Positions 11,823 through 22,659 of a DNA stretch of 64,000 nucleotides are shown here, piece by piece; position 1 is the first letter of the stretch, and every line of letters starts with the position of its first letter. The stretch comes from Globodera rostochiensis (lineage: Eukaryota; Nematoda; Chromadorea; Rhabditida; Heteroderidae): positions 2,046,001 to 2,110,000 of the forward strand of contig JAEVLN010000010.1 of assembly GCA_018350325.1 (NCBI GenBank), in the 5' to 3' direction. The notes under the pieces were generated by a model. That model was not told where the DNA came from and did no database searches. It saw only the letters and a program-made list of their open reading frames with translations. The translations under genes and the position numbers were made by a program.

Positions 11823-12830
11823 ATTAAAATATTTTGTTATTACATATTTTTCTTCATTTCCATTTTTTGTCCGACGTTTTCAATGAATTAAAACTTTTTC
11901 CTTAAAAAATGATAATTTATGGAAAATTGTGACGCTTCCCGGCTTCTACAAAATTGTTGTAAGTGGGTTCAGTGGAGCATTACGAAATGTGCGCATCTTT
12001 TGGAATACGTCATGAGTAGGGAACGGATTACCTATATGCATTTCGCATATTTTGTTTTCTCATATGCTTTGAAGAATACGGCTTATAAATAGCCTTTTCG
12101 AGTTGGTTTAACAAGGCTTGTGCATTTTTTTGCAGGTGTATATTTTGGCATTTTGCATATCGGTGTATATTTTGGCGTTTTTGCATATTTCGAGCATATT
12201 TTGGCATATTATTACACCCCTAAAGATTGATTTTTGGATTTTGGCATTTTTTGCGTATTTTGGTGCATATTTTGGCGTTTTTTGGGGCATTTATATGCGC
12301 TTTGGCCATTTTTGGAGCATATAAATCCGATCCCTAGTCATGATAGATGTAAAACTTTTAACTTTTTTTAACTTACATAAAAATTTGTCATGCGCATTTA
12401 TTATAATAAAAATAAGTATTGCGATACATAATTTAACCAATTTAATTTAAAAATAATTTTTTAAATATATGTAGATGTGATATTGTTAATATATTTTCAT
12501 TCTCCAAAATTTTAAAGCATGCAAAATGTAAAGTTAATTGCGTTACTGAATAATTTCAATGGTCAAGGTCAGTCGGAAAAATTAATTAATTAATAATTAA
12601 ATTCTGAGAAAATACTATGTAATAATTAAATATTACATTTTTTTTTAACTTTTTCCATTCTGTTTTACCCCTTCAAAAAATATCTGATCCATAATCTATA
12701 TTTACCTCTAAAAGTCAATGATTCAGAAATTCACTTTCCCTAAAAGACGAAGAGGCATTTTTGCTTAAGGCATATTTGCGTGACGTCACTTAAAAGCTTG
12801 TTAATTTTTTACAAATGGACTGAAACCCGT
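11823..12830 (+). pseudogene. Decayed copy of the secreted modular family (see 30274-35219)
   Basis: At about 11823 a frame starts MIKIFCYYIFFFISIF..., close to the signal peptide of the gene ending at 35219 (MIKNFILFIFFFISNF), but stops after TFSMN. Downstream, in other frames, come LPGFYKIVV and then WSITKCAHLLEYVMSR, matching PPGFYKIVL and LAKCADVFEYVTKD of that gene. At 12750-12800 the frame DEEAFLLKAYLRDVT matches its helical exon (DEEAF LLKAYFRDVT) and is followed by an in-frame TAA. The copy therefore has at least two nonsense changes and one frameshift, and a MITE sits between its halves. Opposite strand to the intact gene. Confidence 0.8.
12017..12336. mobile_element. hAT-like element built of gcatattttggcg repeats
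   Basis: Ends TAGGGAACGGATT and AATCCGATCCCTA. The flanks gtcatgag and gtcatgat form a 7/8 target duplication. The interior is AT-rich, repeating tgcatattttggcattttt. Similar repeats occur at 18020-18300, 21300-21420 and 39300-39410. Inserted within the decayed module copy. Confidence 0.75.
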
Positions 12831-12831
12831 C

Positions 12832-13148
12832 GGCGAGTCAACACACATTGAAGAACCTTTTGGCTCAGAGCACAAGTTCTGACTCGTCACCCAAATCAAA
12901 AATGGACAGAAAGGGTTTCCAATGCACGGGATTGGTGCCAGTACTGAAAAAAAATTTTTAAAAAAAGTTTCGGTTTCGGTTGACCCGAAATTTCGGGTAT
13001 TTTGGAGTTTCAAGTTTCGGCTTCGGGTGTTTCCCAAGTTTTGCCCAGCCCTGCTGGTGCGGATGGAAACGAATTGGAGTCATCCGATGCGAATACATTG
13101 TCAACAAAAAAAATAACAGCAAAAATTGTACTCAGTGAAATCCGAAAG
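12832..13148 (+). pseudogene. Possible coding remnant interrupted by a self-complementary insert
   Basis: Two stretches have coding-like composition: one around 12845-12945 reading LKNLLAQSTSSDSSPKSK..., and one around 13058-13148 reading GNELESSDANTLSTKKITAK. They are separated by about 110 bases of ttcggtttcgggt repeats ending cagccctg, like the right end of the hAT-like elements. The parent protein is not recognised, and the match to the neighbouring decayed copy is uncertain. Confidence 0.35.
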
Positions 13149-13489
13149 GTTTTTGCATTTTTTTAATTGGTTAGCTTTTGTTCATTATTAAAATTTCACG
13201 CGCGAATGTAATGTTGAAAAGTTATCACCTTTCTTCACGAATAGTTTACTCAAGTGTTATGGTTTCAAAAGTTTGCCACTGCTTACGTTCATTAATTGGA
13301 AAGTTTTTACGCAAGCACTTCAATAACAAAACTCTGACTTTTTATCAAAATATTTTCATCAACCAAAAAAAATATTAAAAAAAACCAAACAAAAAAAAAA
13401 TCATAGGTAATTATTAAAATACTTCCGGTAATTATTTATTCATTTAATTAATTTGTAAATTTTGATTTTTTAAGTTTTACGTTTTTTAC
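13149..13489. other. AT-rich intergenic, nothing supported
   Basis: Upstream of the chemoreceptor gene. No motif beyond A/T runs was seen. Confidence 0.4.
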
Positions 13490-15063
13490 ATGAACAAAGG
13501 CTTCGTTCCCATTGAAATTGTTACATCCGGAATCATTGCTATGATTTGTTGCGTCGGAATCGGCTTAAACTCATGCCTCGTCTATGTGACCATCAAAAAG
13601 AAGTAAAAAAATATACGAGTTGAGCCCTAAACTAAATTGAGAGCATGGTTTTATTCTCATGAAATTAGTTGTTACTAAAAGTTGTCGGGTTTTTGCGACT
13701 TCCTCGGTTAACGGGACTGTTTCGGTAAATCGAAACTTAAATAACAGAATGCCAAATTTTGAATTTTTTTAAAGAAATTAAGCAAAGCCAAGTCGTAAGC
13801 TCGATGAGACGTTGTACAAAACGGCTAACACTTATCAGATCATTCCATTCACCTTGCAAAATTCTGATCGCTTTGTATGCATTTTTTGGCTCATTTCACC
13901 TTTTTGGATATTGCGTGAAATTCGGCATTTTTGTGTTTGGAATCAATTACATCACACTGCAGACGTGCTTTTATATACTATTTGTTCCTCTAATTGGCTC
14001 AGCATTTACTGTGATGCTTCAGCTATGCATTGGACTTGACCGTCTGATCGGAGTTATCTTTCCATTTTGGTAATAATTTTTTTGTAATTTATTAACAATT
14101 TTTCTTAAATATTTCTAAATTAAAAAAAGGATTTAGTCAGGTCTTATGATTGATCATTTCCCATCTGAATAAAGCCGGCCGGCAAACTCTGGCATTACAT
14201 TTAAATTATTAAAATATTATTTTAAAATTATTAAAATATTATTTTTATATCATTAAATTCGCTCTACTAATTTAATGCTTAAAACGTTTTAAGGTATAAA
14301 GAAAATGGAAAATACATTTTTAAATTTTTCCGGCATTTGTTGCATAAGATTGATATTAAATGGGTTCAGCATCTATATTGGAAGCCCCGCGCATTGGGAA
14401 AAGTTAGCATTTTTGCAAAATTAATTTTTGTTTTAAACTTTAGACCCGTGATTTGCACACCTGGCGAACCCAACCATCAACCCGAAAATCATTATTACAC
14501 TGATATTAGCGTTATAATTATATATTGTTGCGAATTTTTATGTTACACACTGATTTGGCTGACTGTTTGGTGCAAAAAATTATTAAGTTTTATATATCTT
14601 GTTCAACAAATATTTTACTGTTTCAATTTAGTCTCGGAAGTGAAAAAGTTAACAATTTCGCTGAGTGTTTTCATGTCGATTGGTCTGATATGCTACATCT
14701 TGGTTGGCTAACAAATAATTTTATTCTTTATTTATTTTTACATAAACTTTTTTTTAAAGAATGTTTTAATTGCAAATATTATAATACCATTACTCAATTT
14801 GGACGCATTTACAATTGCATATTTTGTTTCTCCAATAAGTCTTTCATTGCAAGCGATGGCATACGGAAGCACTGCTCCGGTGCTCTACCTTTGCAAGTAA
14901 AAATATCTTATTTATTTAAATATAATTTAATGTGTATTTTAGTGACGAATACCGCAACGCTTTTCGCACACAATTTGGCCATCAAGCAAACCAAGTCACT
15001 CCCAATAATTTTTTCATCAAAACAATCACCGACAGCAACGCCCAAGCCCGCCGGCGAAATTAA
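13490..15063 (+). pseudogene. Serpentine 7TM chemoreceptor (Srsx-like) with one frameshift
   Basis: Exons 13490-13602, 13839-14069, 14294-14402, 14444-14702, 14760-14896 and 14943-15063 have matching phases except exon 3. TM1 is in exon 1 (IIAMICCVGIGLNSCLVYV) with TM2-TM3 in exon 2, ending in GLDRLIGVIFPFW, the nematode equivalent of the DRY region. Later exons give TM5-TM7 and a polar tail with DEYRNAF. Exon 3 is 109 bases. One base too many in the T run near 14325-14330 forces a switch from frame YKENGKYIFKF to the membrane-like frame SGICCIRLILNGF. The rest is intact, so this is either a very young pseudogene or a homopolymer error in the sequence. Family role: ligand sensing in sensory neurons (established for the superfamily). 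Confidence 0.75.
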
Positions 15064-15177
15064 ACTTGTGAAAAGGGGTGTCCGGCGGTAACGAGAGGCG
15101 CCGCCGGGAAATTTTAATGAATTTTGTAAATAAAATTTGTTCAAAATTTGCGAAAACCGGAAACAATCTACGCGAAA

Positions 15178-15449
15178 TCCTGCGTGGCCTTCAATTTGGA
15201 GTCCAAGATGCGACAGCAAATCCAGATTGTCCGCGTCCAAGTCGTATCAGGCGTTCAAGAAGACGCGCATTACCACTCCAACAAAGGATTAGCGCTGATC
15301 ATAAACAACATCAGCTGAGGAACGATCAGTATCGCCACCGTTCCAATGTTGATCGTGATAACGTGCGCCGTTTGCTGACCCAATTCGGGTACTATGTGTA
15401 TTTAGAAGAGGATTTAACTGCACAAATGTTATTTTTGTTAATGAAATAA
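15178..15449 (+). pseudogene. Caspase-like p20 fragment, frameshifted
   Basis: One frame reads SNKGLALIINN, the first p20 strand of caspases (compare RGLALIINN in CED-3-type proteins), and then hits a stop. The next frame continues QLRND..SNVDRDNVRRLLTQFGY and DLTAQM, the expected following p20 segment (DRDNL..LF..GY and DLTAQ). No catalytic SHG or QACRG segment follows. It therefore looks like a broken caspase fragment, not a working protease. A single open frame also spans 15078-15449, but it matches the caspase pattern only in its second half. Located 115 bases past the chemoreceptor. Confidence 0.55.
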
Positions 15450-16209
15450 ATGAATTATTTGATTTTAAGCAAAAAAATAATGAATTTTAAAGACGAGCTA
15501 AAATATGAAACAATTGCAAATTTTTGTGCGCGATTTGAAAACATAAATTATAAAAAATTTAGCGAATGATGGGCTGGAATTAGATTTCAAAAAATGCTGA
15601 GACGACAATAATGCACATCATAAGCAGGCTGCCGACGCTGAACAACTGACCTTATTCCAGTAAATTCTGTATTTTGACCTGTATCTACGTTTTGGGGATG
15701 AGCAAACCGGGGAACGGGGATCCCCGTACGGGGATGGGCAAAGTCCATTTTTAGGGGGTTCATTTTTGAAAAAATGCAATTTTTTTAAGGGATTTTTTTT
15801 TTAAAAAATCGAAATTTTTTTAAAGAAATTTTACCAAAATTTCCCAAAAGGTTTTAAACAAAAAATTGGTTATCATTTTATTTTATGGGAAGAGAGCGCA
15901 TTTGTCTGAACAATGTTGAATCCTAACACAACCGGTAGGGGACGTTTGAGTGTGGCCGATTGAGTCTGGATACATAAAAAGGGCATTAGATTCCCATTTT
16001 GCCAACCGTTTCGGTAGTTCACCGGTGGTCTAATTACGCTCATAGGCACGAATTCGCGACGCGTCAAGCCGAATTAAAATTTTGTTCTTTCCCGTACAAA
16101 GATACATTCTTTTCATTGTGTTTTTTTTTACTTTGGTCGGTTTGATTTCAAAACGAAATTGTTAATAAAACTCACAGAAATACGGAAAAGAAAACAATTC
16201 ATTAAAATA
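15450..16209. other. Intergenic; ggggatccccg palindromes and one unexplained ORF
   Basis: 15695-15760 contains ggggaacggggatccccg palindromic words like the interiors of the hAT-like elements, without recognisable ends. A 64-codon minus-strand ORF at 15873-16067 has balanced composition but no recognised motif and no obvious exon partners. Confidence 0.4.
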
Positions 16210-16380
16210 TAAATTCTTTTGACGGATTTAAAAGCGTCTCCAAATCTCTCCAATCCATAAGGCCATCAAATTCATTATCAAGCAAATACTTCAGCCGTGT
16301 AGTGGCCGTACAAAGCGGTGTCACACGCGTTGGCATCAATTATTTTCATATTACTCACTGATAAATAATTGTTAATCGAT
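16210..16380 (-). pseudogene. Remnant reading ...LLDNEFDGLMDWRDLETLL
   Basis: The minus strand reads YLLDNEFDGLMDWRDLETLL and stops soon after. The same DNA segment (aatgaatttgatg...cttatg.attggaga) recurs at 47935-47993 and 50930-50990, next to RING-family genes. Upstream, another frame reads NACDTALYGHYTAEV, faintly like an ankyrin repeat; DWRxLExLL also recalls a death domain. Neither assignment is secure. It is probably a 3' segment of a decayed gene. Confidence 0.35.
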
Positions 16381-16901
16381 GTCGAATTGCACAAGATAAT
16401 AAAATAAAATATCAATGAAAATAATTTCTATTTGAATCCTCTTTTTTAAATTAACTTATCTCACATAACATAAATTTTAAATATTAATAAAATTAAGTAA
16501 TATTCAATTTCATTACTTAAAAAAAAAATCGGGTTTTTCTGATTTTACTGAATCTTAATGACCTATCTATTAACTAGAGTTTGATTTCTATTACAAATTC
16601 AAATATTTTTTAAATTTAATTAATGTCTCAATTATAATTCTCCCCACAAAAAAAACATCAATCTCAAAACTTTTCATTGTGCGAGCGCGTGCGCGTCTTC
16701 TCCTCATTCTATACACATAAATCAATCGAACGACGAACAAATTTGCTGGTGAAATTACAGGTTTTGTGGTCGCGCGGTGCCTTCGCACATAAACACTTTT
16801 TTGGGGGTTCTTCAAATGGAGTTGTTTATCGCTTAAAGCTTGGACTAAAGTGTCTAAAGTGTTTTAATTATTTTTTTGTGTTATATAATTTTTGCAAAAC
16901 A
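16381..16901. other. Intergenic and probable 5' UTR of the claudin-like gene
   Basis: Contains gcgagcgcgtgcgcgtc at about 16680 and a possible trans-splice or intron acceptor (gaaattacag) before 16760; no coding signal. Confidence 0.4.
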
Positions 16902-18941
16902 ATGATGGATGGAACTCGGGCAATTCTGATCACATTTTCAATTGCTTTTGAATTGCTCGGCATCTGTTTCACAATTTATGCCATTCTGTCCTCCGCTTGG
17001 CAGGTTAATCTATCAATATATTCTGTGAATAATTAAAATTACATTTATTTTGTTTAAAAAATATACAAAATTAAATAATTATTTTTTGTAATTTAATAGA
17101 CTGCAAACTTGGACAATTCATTGCATGAGCATGGACTTTGGCTTGATTGCATTGTTCAAAATAAAAATCGGTTATTTACAAGATCTATTTTTTAATTATG
17201 TAATTAAACTTAAGCAATTTTAACTTTTCGGAATCAACACGCTGTTACTACAAGTTTGACTTTGAGAGGTTGATTTAAAATGATTTTTATTAGCATATAT
17301 TACCCATTTTATCATATCTTAAAATATATTTAGCTTATTTAAAACAATTACTTATTGGTTTTATTTTGTAATTTTTAGAAATTATGGCAATTTTGACCCT
17401 GAATATTTGGCCACAGCAGAGGTGGGCCGACATAGATTTTTTCGATGGCAAAAATCAGTGATAATTCTTTTGGTAAAATTAGCTTATTTTATTTTTTGAC
17501 ATTTTTATTAAAAGGGTATCTCTCTGTGTACAGCAATTTTTGGTGTCTTAAATGGGGTTCGTTTATTATAAATAAAAATTAATTTTTTATACAAATTTCC
17601 ATAAATTTTCTACACTTTAAATTAGTCTTTAATAAAAAATAATTAAAATTATTATTTTTAGGTACTAAATCTTCTTATTTTATGCTTCGGACTTTGTCTT
17701 CCACGTTTATGTGCACTTTGCTCTTTGCCATTTACATTTATGTTTGCTGTAACAGTATTGGTGACAGGTAATAAAACATTAAATATTTACATAATAAATA
17801 TTTTTTTATTTTTAATAATAAAGAGATTTTTATATTTATAAGCAAATGTTGGGAGTGCTATAGCATTTTATTTATTTCAGGGTTGCCTCGAGTTTAGAAA
17901 CAGTTCGAGTCGAGTTTGGCTAAAATTTTCGACTCGAGTTTCGAGCTTGGCAACCCTGATTTATTTATGGTCAAATTGGCATTTTTTTTTGTTAGTTATA
18001 ATTATTAGCGATTGGATTTATATGCTCCAAAAATGGCCAAATATGCGCATATATAGCTCCAAAAAGCCTGCCAGATGCCGAAATATGCACTACACCAAAA
18101 AAATGGAACTTTTAGTGTTCTATTTATTTTGGTCAAATTTTGGTCAAAAAATGCAATATGCTTTTTCCCCCGAAGACCTCCTAAATGTGTTAAAATATGT
18201 AATTTCAACCTTGTTCAAAAAGCTCAAACCAACGCGAAAAGGCTATTTTTGGGCTGAATTCATTAGAACATATAAGCATTAAAAACATAAAAATCCGTTC
18301 ACTAATAATTATTTAAATATCAGATATCCAATCTTTTTAGCTATATTTTCATTAGTCGGTGAAAGTGTGTTTTATGTGTTCGCAATGCAACCACAAATTC
18401 GATTTATAGGCAACATTCAAAGAATTGAGGTATATAAAACTATTGTAAAAATTTTTATAATTTTTATATAGTTTTAAATAGGGTTGTACAAGACCGGGAC
18501 CAGTACTAGAATGGTCAATTTTTTCATTTTGATACTGAATTTTTGGTCCCGGTTTTGAAAATTCCTTCAAAACGCCCTTATAATGACCAAATTTATTCCT
18601 GGTCCCGGTTTTTCCCAAAAGTCCCGGTCTTGTACACCCTTAGTTTTAAATGGTTTTCACATTTTTTCAAAATTGTTAATCCTTTAATTTTTAAATAAAA
18701 ATAACTTTTTGTACATTTACAGCAAAAACTCGGCTTGGCATTTTATGTCCAAATGTGTGCCTGTTTGATGAATTTGTTGGCATTTATTTTCGTCTTAGTC
18801 GCAATTGGGCGAGTTTTGTATAATTTATATTTTTTATTTACATATTTCGAATTTTAGCATATTTTATTTGCATTGGAAACAACGAAGAAGCTCAACACAA
18901 AGAATATTTTTTACATATTGAAAATTTATTATATCGTTTAA
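16902..18941 (+). CDS. Claudin-like (Clc-like) four-transmembrane protein
   Basis: Eight exons close in frame: 16902-17003, 17100-17170, 17379-17472, 17515-17556, 17662-17767, 18356-18429, 18723-18812, 18858-18941 (220 aa). Four hydrophobic segments occur: AILITFSIAFELLGICF near the N-terminus, then VIILLGISLCTAIFGVLNG and LPFTFMFAVTVLV, and ACLMNLLAFIFVLVAIG near the end. The first extracellular loop contains HGLWLDC, the nematode form of the claudin GLW..C signature. Claudin/Clc-like proteins act in cell junctions or as channel partners; function here is inferred. The tail is basic (TKKLNTKN). The second start codon follows the first directly, so initiation could be at 16905. Introns hold three repeats (17878, 18020, 18479). 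Confidence 0.75.
17878..17958. mobile_element. Short hAT-like MITE of tcgag repeats, claudin-like intron
   Basis: 81 bp, ends CAGGGTTGCC and GGCAACCCTG, perfect 8-bp target duplication atttattt. Interior tcgagtcgagtttgg and its complement. Smallest member seen. Confidence 0.88.
18020..18300. repeat. AT-rich element of aaaatggccaaatatgcg repeats
   Basis: Inside the claudin-like intron. Words such as ccaaatatgcgcatatat and aaatgtgttaaaatatg resemble the interior of 12017-12336. Ends not defined. Confidence 0.5.
18479..18642. mobile_element. hAT-like MITE (gaccgggacc type), claudin-like intron
   Basis: Ends TAGGGTTGTACAAGACCGGG and CCCGGTCTTGTACACCCTTA with perfect 8-bp duplication gttttaaa. 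Confidence 0.88.
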
Positions 18942-19524
18942 ATTCTATTTTTGTGTGCCATCTTTTTTTTTGTTGTTTGTCGTTTCAAGAATATATTATA
19001 TGTAAAATATTATAGAAAATAATCAGATAATTCTGAAAAATAAAAATTGTAAAAACTAAAAAAGGGCAAAGCTTGGTAATAATATAAATATTCTAAAGTA
19101 TTTAAAATCTAAAACGATGAAAATGCTGCAAATTTGCTTAATCCCCAAATCTTAAACTATAATAAATAAAGGAATATCACATATTTTTGATTAACAATAA
19201 AGTTTTTCAGACACATTAAAAATTTGTGGGATTAACCAAAAAAAAACAAAAATTATCGAAAAATATACTCTCCGAAATAAATGTTTTAATTGTTTTTAAA
19301 CTTTTAAAGTTATTTAATTTGTATGGATAAACGGAAGGAATTTCATTTGGCTGTCATTCATTGTAAAAAGCAATCAATTGGTGCACTAAAATGATTCACT
19401 CTATCAAATTGTGGGAAAGCATAAATTTTTAGAATATTTTTTCAATTCAATTTATTTTGATGCCTTTCCATTGCTGAACAGAATGAGAGCATTTAGATTT
19501 ATATGTTTTAAAATCGTTTTGCTT
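18942..19524. other. AT-rich intergenic, nothing supported
   Basis: 3' flank of the claudin-like gene; no coding or repeat signal besides A/T runs. Confidence 0.4.
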
Positions 19525-19847
19525 TAGGGTTTCTCCCCGACCTTTCGGGGGTTGGGAATGTCGGGGTTTGAGGGCAAAAACCCCCGACTAAAAATATTGT
19601 GGGCTCGGGTTTTTTTGTTTCATACCCCAAATTAGAAAGTTTGTGATTCACCAGAGAAAAACCCCCCGACAGAAAAATATCGGGGATTGGAGTTTCTCTA
19701 ACTGAAAGCCTTAAAAGTTCGGAAATTCCACGGCAACCCCCCTAAAAGTTCGGAAATTTCACGGCAAAACTCCTAAAAGTTCGGAATTTCATGACAAAAC
19801 CCCCGACCAAACATGTCGCGCGGGTCCGGAAGTCGGGGAGCAACCCA
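19525..19847. mobile_element. hAT-like element, ccccgac / aaaagttcgg repeats
   Basis: Ends TAGGGTTTCTCCCCGAC and GTCGGGGAGCAACCC, with flanks ttttgctt / ttttgttt (7/8). Interior includes three copies of cctaaaagttcggaa. It abuts the 5' end of the next gene, about 30 bases before its ATG, so it may now supply promoter or UTR sequence (inference). Confidence 0.7.
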
Positions 19848-19877
19848 ATTTTGTTTAAACGCATCATTTGGCCTAAA

Positions 19878-20771
19878 ATGTTTGGCCGCCAATGCTTCAT
19901 CTTCCCGCTTCTCCTCCTCCTGACCGTATGCATTCCCACAATTCTTCTTGCAACAACAATTCGATTGACAAAAAGCAGCATTGAACTGAAAGAAGCCTGC
20001 TGTTGTGCCCCGTTGCAAGAGACGGAAGCGCTTTTGATGGAAATGTTGACAGATTATGCGCGTGGCGCAACGGTTGGTGCATTTGCGGGAAGCGTTGCTG
20101 GTGCCGGTGGACTCAGTGGCATGGTTGTCGGCACGGTTGCCGGTTGGACGGCCGGAATGCTTTACAACAGTGCCAAAAACGTCGCTTATTATTGCTACAC
20201 GCAATGGTCTGCCAACCAACTCGCAGCGTGCATTCTTGCAACTGGCGGCAGCAAGCAGTCTTGCTGTGCAACAACAAGCTTTATCAAGCAGTGTTATGAC
20301 GACGTGCAGGAGGTAAGAAACATTTTTGTTTAATTCTACATGCAATGTCGAAAATTTTGAAAAAAAACAAAGAAAAAAAGTCTTTTTGTAAGAAAGAATA
20401 ACCAGGTGTTGCTTCTTAAAAGTTAAATTTTATTTTTAAAAAATTTATTGAATAATTAAATTACCAATTGATCGATTTTAAAGTTGTCATTGCATTATTA
20501 TTTAAAATTGATTAAGGTATTTATGTTATAGAAATTGATGCTCGAATAATTTTCCCCAATTATTGCATTAAAGAATTTAAGTTTGAAATTTGAATAATAG
20601 TTTGAATAATTAGATTGAGGCGCTTTTTCCGATTTCAACCCAATCAAAGCCACTTACTGAAAAGGTACGTTCGTTAAAAGCATCCGTAATCCTTAAAACC
20701 GAAATCGTTTTTAAAGAATTTTTAGTTAAAACAATTTTCAAATTTTGCAGGTGCCTTCTTACCGCTTATGA
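19878..20771 (+). CDS. Secreted cysteine-rich protein with glycine-zipper segment
   Basis: Exons 19878-20312, 20614-20664 and 20751-20771 join in phase 0 (168 aa). Start chosen at MFGRQCFIFPLLLLLTVC, a good signal peptide; an upstream in-frame ATG lies inside the MITE. After the signal come CCCAPLQETE and then a long Gly/Ala segment, GATVGAFAGSVAGAGGLSGM, with GxxxG spacing. Ten further residues are Cys-rich, including SKQSCCATTSFIKQCY. Glycine zippers insert in or associate with membranes in other proteins, but I do not recognise this family and assign no function. The last two exons are short and end VPSYRL. Confidence 0.7.
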
Positions 20772-21280
20772 TGAAGAAAGGTTGCGCATTTAACATTCGC
20801 ACGATCTCCTCCCACTTTCTCAACAAAAAAAATCCATTTATGTAAATTTTGCATAAATTATAAATTCAACACATTGAGGGCTGTAGAAATAAATACTAAA
20901 AATTTTATTATCGGGAGAAATGCAATTGTAAATTAACTAATATAAAAATTGGACAGCTAAAGTCCGTTTGACAATTGAAATTTTTCTAAATTTTATAAAA
21001 TTACAAAAATTAACGCTTTTAGCATTTTCAGATGCTTTAAAAATTATTGTTTATTTAACAAAAAGTTGGTTTATTAAATTTGCCACAGCAAGTTACACAA
21101 AATATTTTGAAAAAAAAATAAAGTCGTCGTTTTTCAAGGCACCGAATTTTAAGAATTTGAATTTTCCGCTTTCATCAAAAAGCATTCCATCCTTTCACTC
21201 TCTCACATCAGTGCAAAATTTTCACTGCAAATGCTCCCAACACAAACGCTGAAAGGGGGGAGATGGGAAAGTGATTAAAT
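20772..21280. other. AT-rich intergenic, nothing supported
   Basis: The ORF at 20968-21252 is compositional (Lys/Phe/Asn). No motif seen. Confidence 0.4.
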
Positions 21281-21512
21281 TAGGGCTGGGATTTATGTGC
21301 ACGAAAAATGGACAAAATATATTTTTGCCAAAATATGCAAAAAAATTTGGTTTTTATTGTATTTTTTGTTTAAAAAAAAATCTATTTAAAAAAGTGACCA
21401 AAATATGCATTCAAAAAATGGACAAAAAGAATGAGACAACGTTTAACTCTACCAACACCTTTTGTCCTATTTTCATCGAAACTTAACAAAATGCATATAA
21501 ATTACAGCCCTG
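21281..21512. mobile_element. hAT-like element of aaaatatgc repeats
   Basis: Ends (at)TAGGGCTGGGATTTAT and ATAAATTACAGCCCTG; flanking gtgattaa on both sides allows an 8-bp duplication with two extra bases at the left. Interior resembles 12017-12336. Confidence 0.65.
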
Positions 21513-21534
21513 GTGATTAATGAAGACAATAAAT

Positions 21535-21719
21535 TAGGGTTGGTCCCCGACCCCTCGGGGGCGGGAAAGTCGGGGTCGGGATTTTCGTCCCCGACCAAAA
21601 AAGTCGGGATTCGGGGGTTTTTTTCCCCAGCAAAATGCCCAAAAAATTCAAAAAAGCGGGGTCGGGGACAAAAACACCGACTAAAAAAAGTCGTGGTTCG
21701 TGGACGGGGACCAACCCTA
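21535..21719. mobile_element. hAT-like MITE, same family as 3580-3763
   Basis: Ends TAGGGTTGGTCCCCGACC and ggggaCCAACCCTA, perfect 8-bp duplication caataaat. It aligns with the copy in the bZIP intron in inverted orientation over most of its length. Confidence 0.88.
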
Positions 21720-22162
21720 CAATAAATACACACAAACCAATGATTAATATGATGGAAGCATCAAAAGCGATATTGCGCTAAAAGAATTTTCAGTTAATTA
21801 TACATTTATAGTAAAATTTTTTGCGCAAAAAAACCCTATCAATTTTGTTTAGACCCTGGAATTTATTTTTGGCAAGGTTATGGGGGGTCGGTAAACTCTG
21901 GTTAACTGAAACTTCACCAAATTTTTAGCACGTTTTTTGGCAGGGCTTCCATACAAAAAAATAAAGCGCATCGGAACCTTAAAAAAGCGTCATTTGTGTA
22001 ATTAAAATGACTTTTTTTATGAAGCTAACCGAAGCAAAACGGTAAAACCAAAATTGTGCCCTTTTTTGGGTTTGTTTCAAATCCGAAACAACCCTCAATT
22101 ATAAATGACTCATTCATTATTAAACAAATATAATATAAAATTAATATTTTCCACCGTAGACT

Positions 22163-22240
22163 TCCCGATTGCACCGGAAGCCATTGGTGAATCTGATGAA
22201 TTTGTTGTAGATACTGCCGTAGAAAGAGAAAAATAAATCA
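22163..22240 (+). pseudogene. Orphan terminal-exon-like frame
   Basis: After a ccaccgtag acceptor, one frame reads FPIAPEAIGESDEFVVD and stops 25 codons on. The composition is coding-like, but no upstream exon in phase 1 was found. It may be a remnant related to the last exons of the gene at 19878. Confidence 0.3.
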
Positions 22241-22311
22241 ATATTAATTCTTTTTAATTCAAAAGATCATTTAAATTTTGTTTTAAAAAATTATCGATCC
22301 TCTCATATTCG

Positions 22312-22640
22312 ACCCGGACACTTTCAGCGCCGGTGATCAATCTGCTGGCGCTGAATTATCCCGGGCCGGTATTACGGTCCGGACAATTCAGCGCCGTTGA
22401 TCAACCTGCTAAGGTTGTTTGTTAGAGAAAAAAAGGGCACGACTGATCAACGGCGTTGAACACGTCAACACTGCGCTGAATTGTCTCGGCCCGGTATTGC
22501 TGAATTATCCCGGGCCGGTATTGCGGCCCGGACAATTCAGCGCCGTTGATCAACCTGCTAAGGTTGTTTGTTAGAGAAAAAAAGGGCACGACTGATCAAC
22601 GGCGTTGAACTCGTCATCACTGCGCTAAATTGTCCCAACC
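22312..22640. repeat. Two tandem copies of a GC-rich palindromic repeat
   Basis: Two ~160-bp copies share gttgatcaacctgctaagg, aaaaaaagggcacgactgat and caattcagcgccgttgatca. Each has inverted pairs (cagcgccgttgatcaa / ttgatcaacggcgttga-like). Flanking ends cccggacaattcagcg / cgctgaattgtc suggest a transposon end. The array ends just past the stop of the Ly6-like gene. Confidence 0.7.
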
Positions 22641-22659
22641 CGTATTTTGGCGCTCTACT

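Noticed and set aside
12100..12330. Coding ORFs YILAFCISVYILAF on both strands
   Set aside because: They are readings of the gcatattttggc repeats inside the hAT-like element.
16210..16380. Death-domain or ankyrin gene
   Set aside because: Only about 30 residues match loosely and frames are broken; kept only as an unassigned remnant.
20968..21252. 94-codon ORF
   Set aside because: AT-rich composition (Phe/Lys/Asn), no signal peptide, splice partner or homology.
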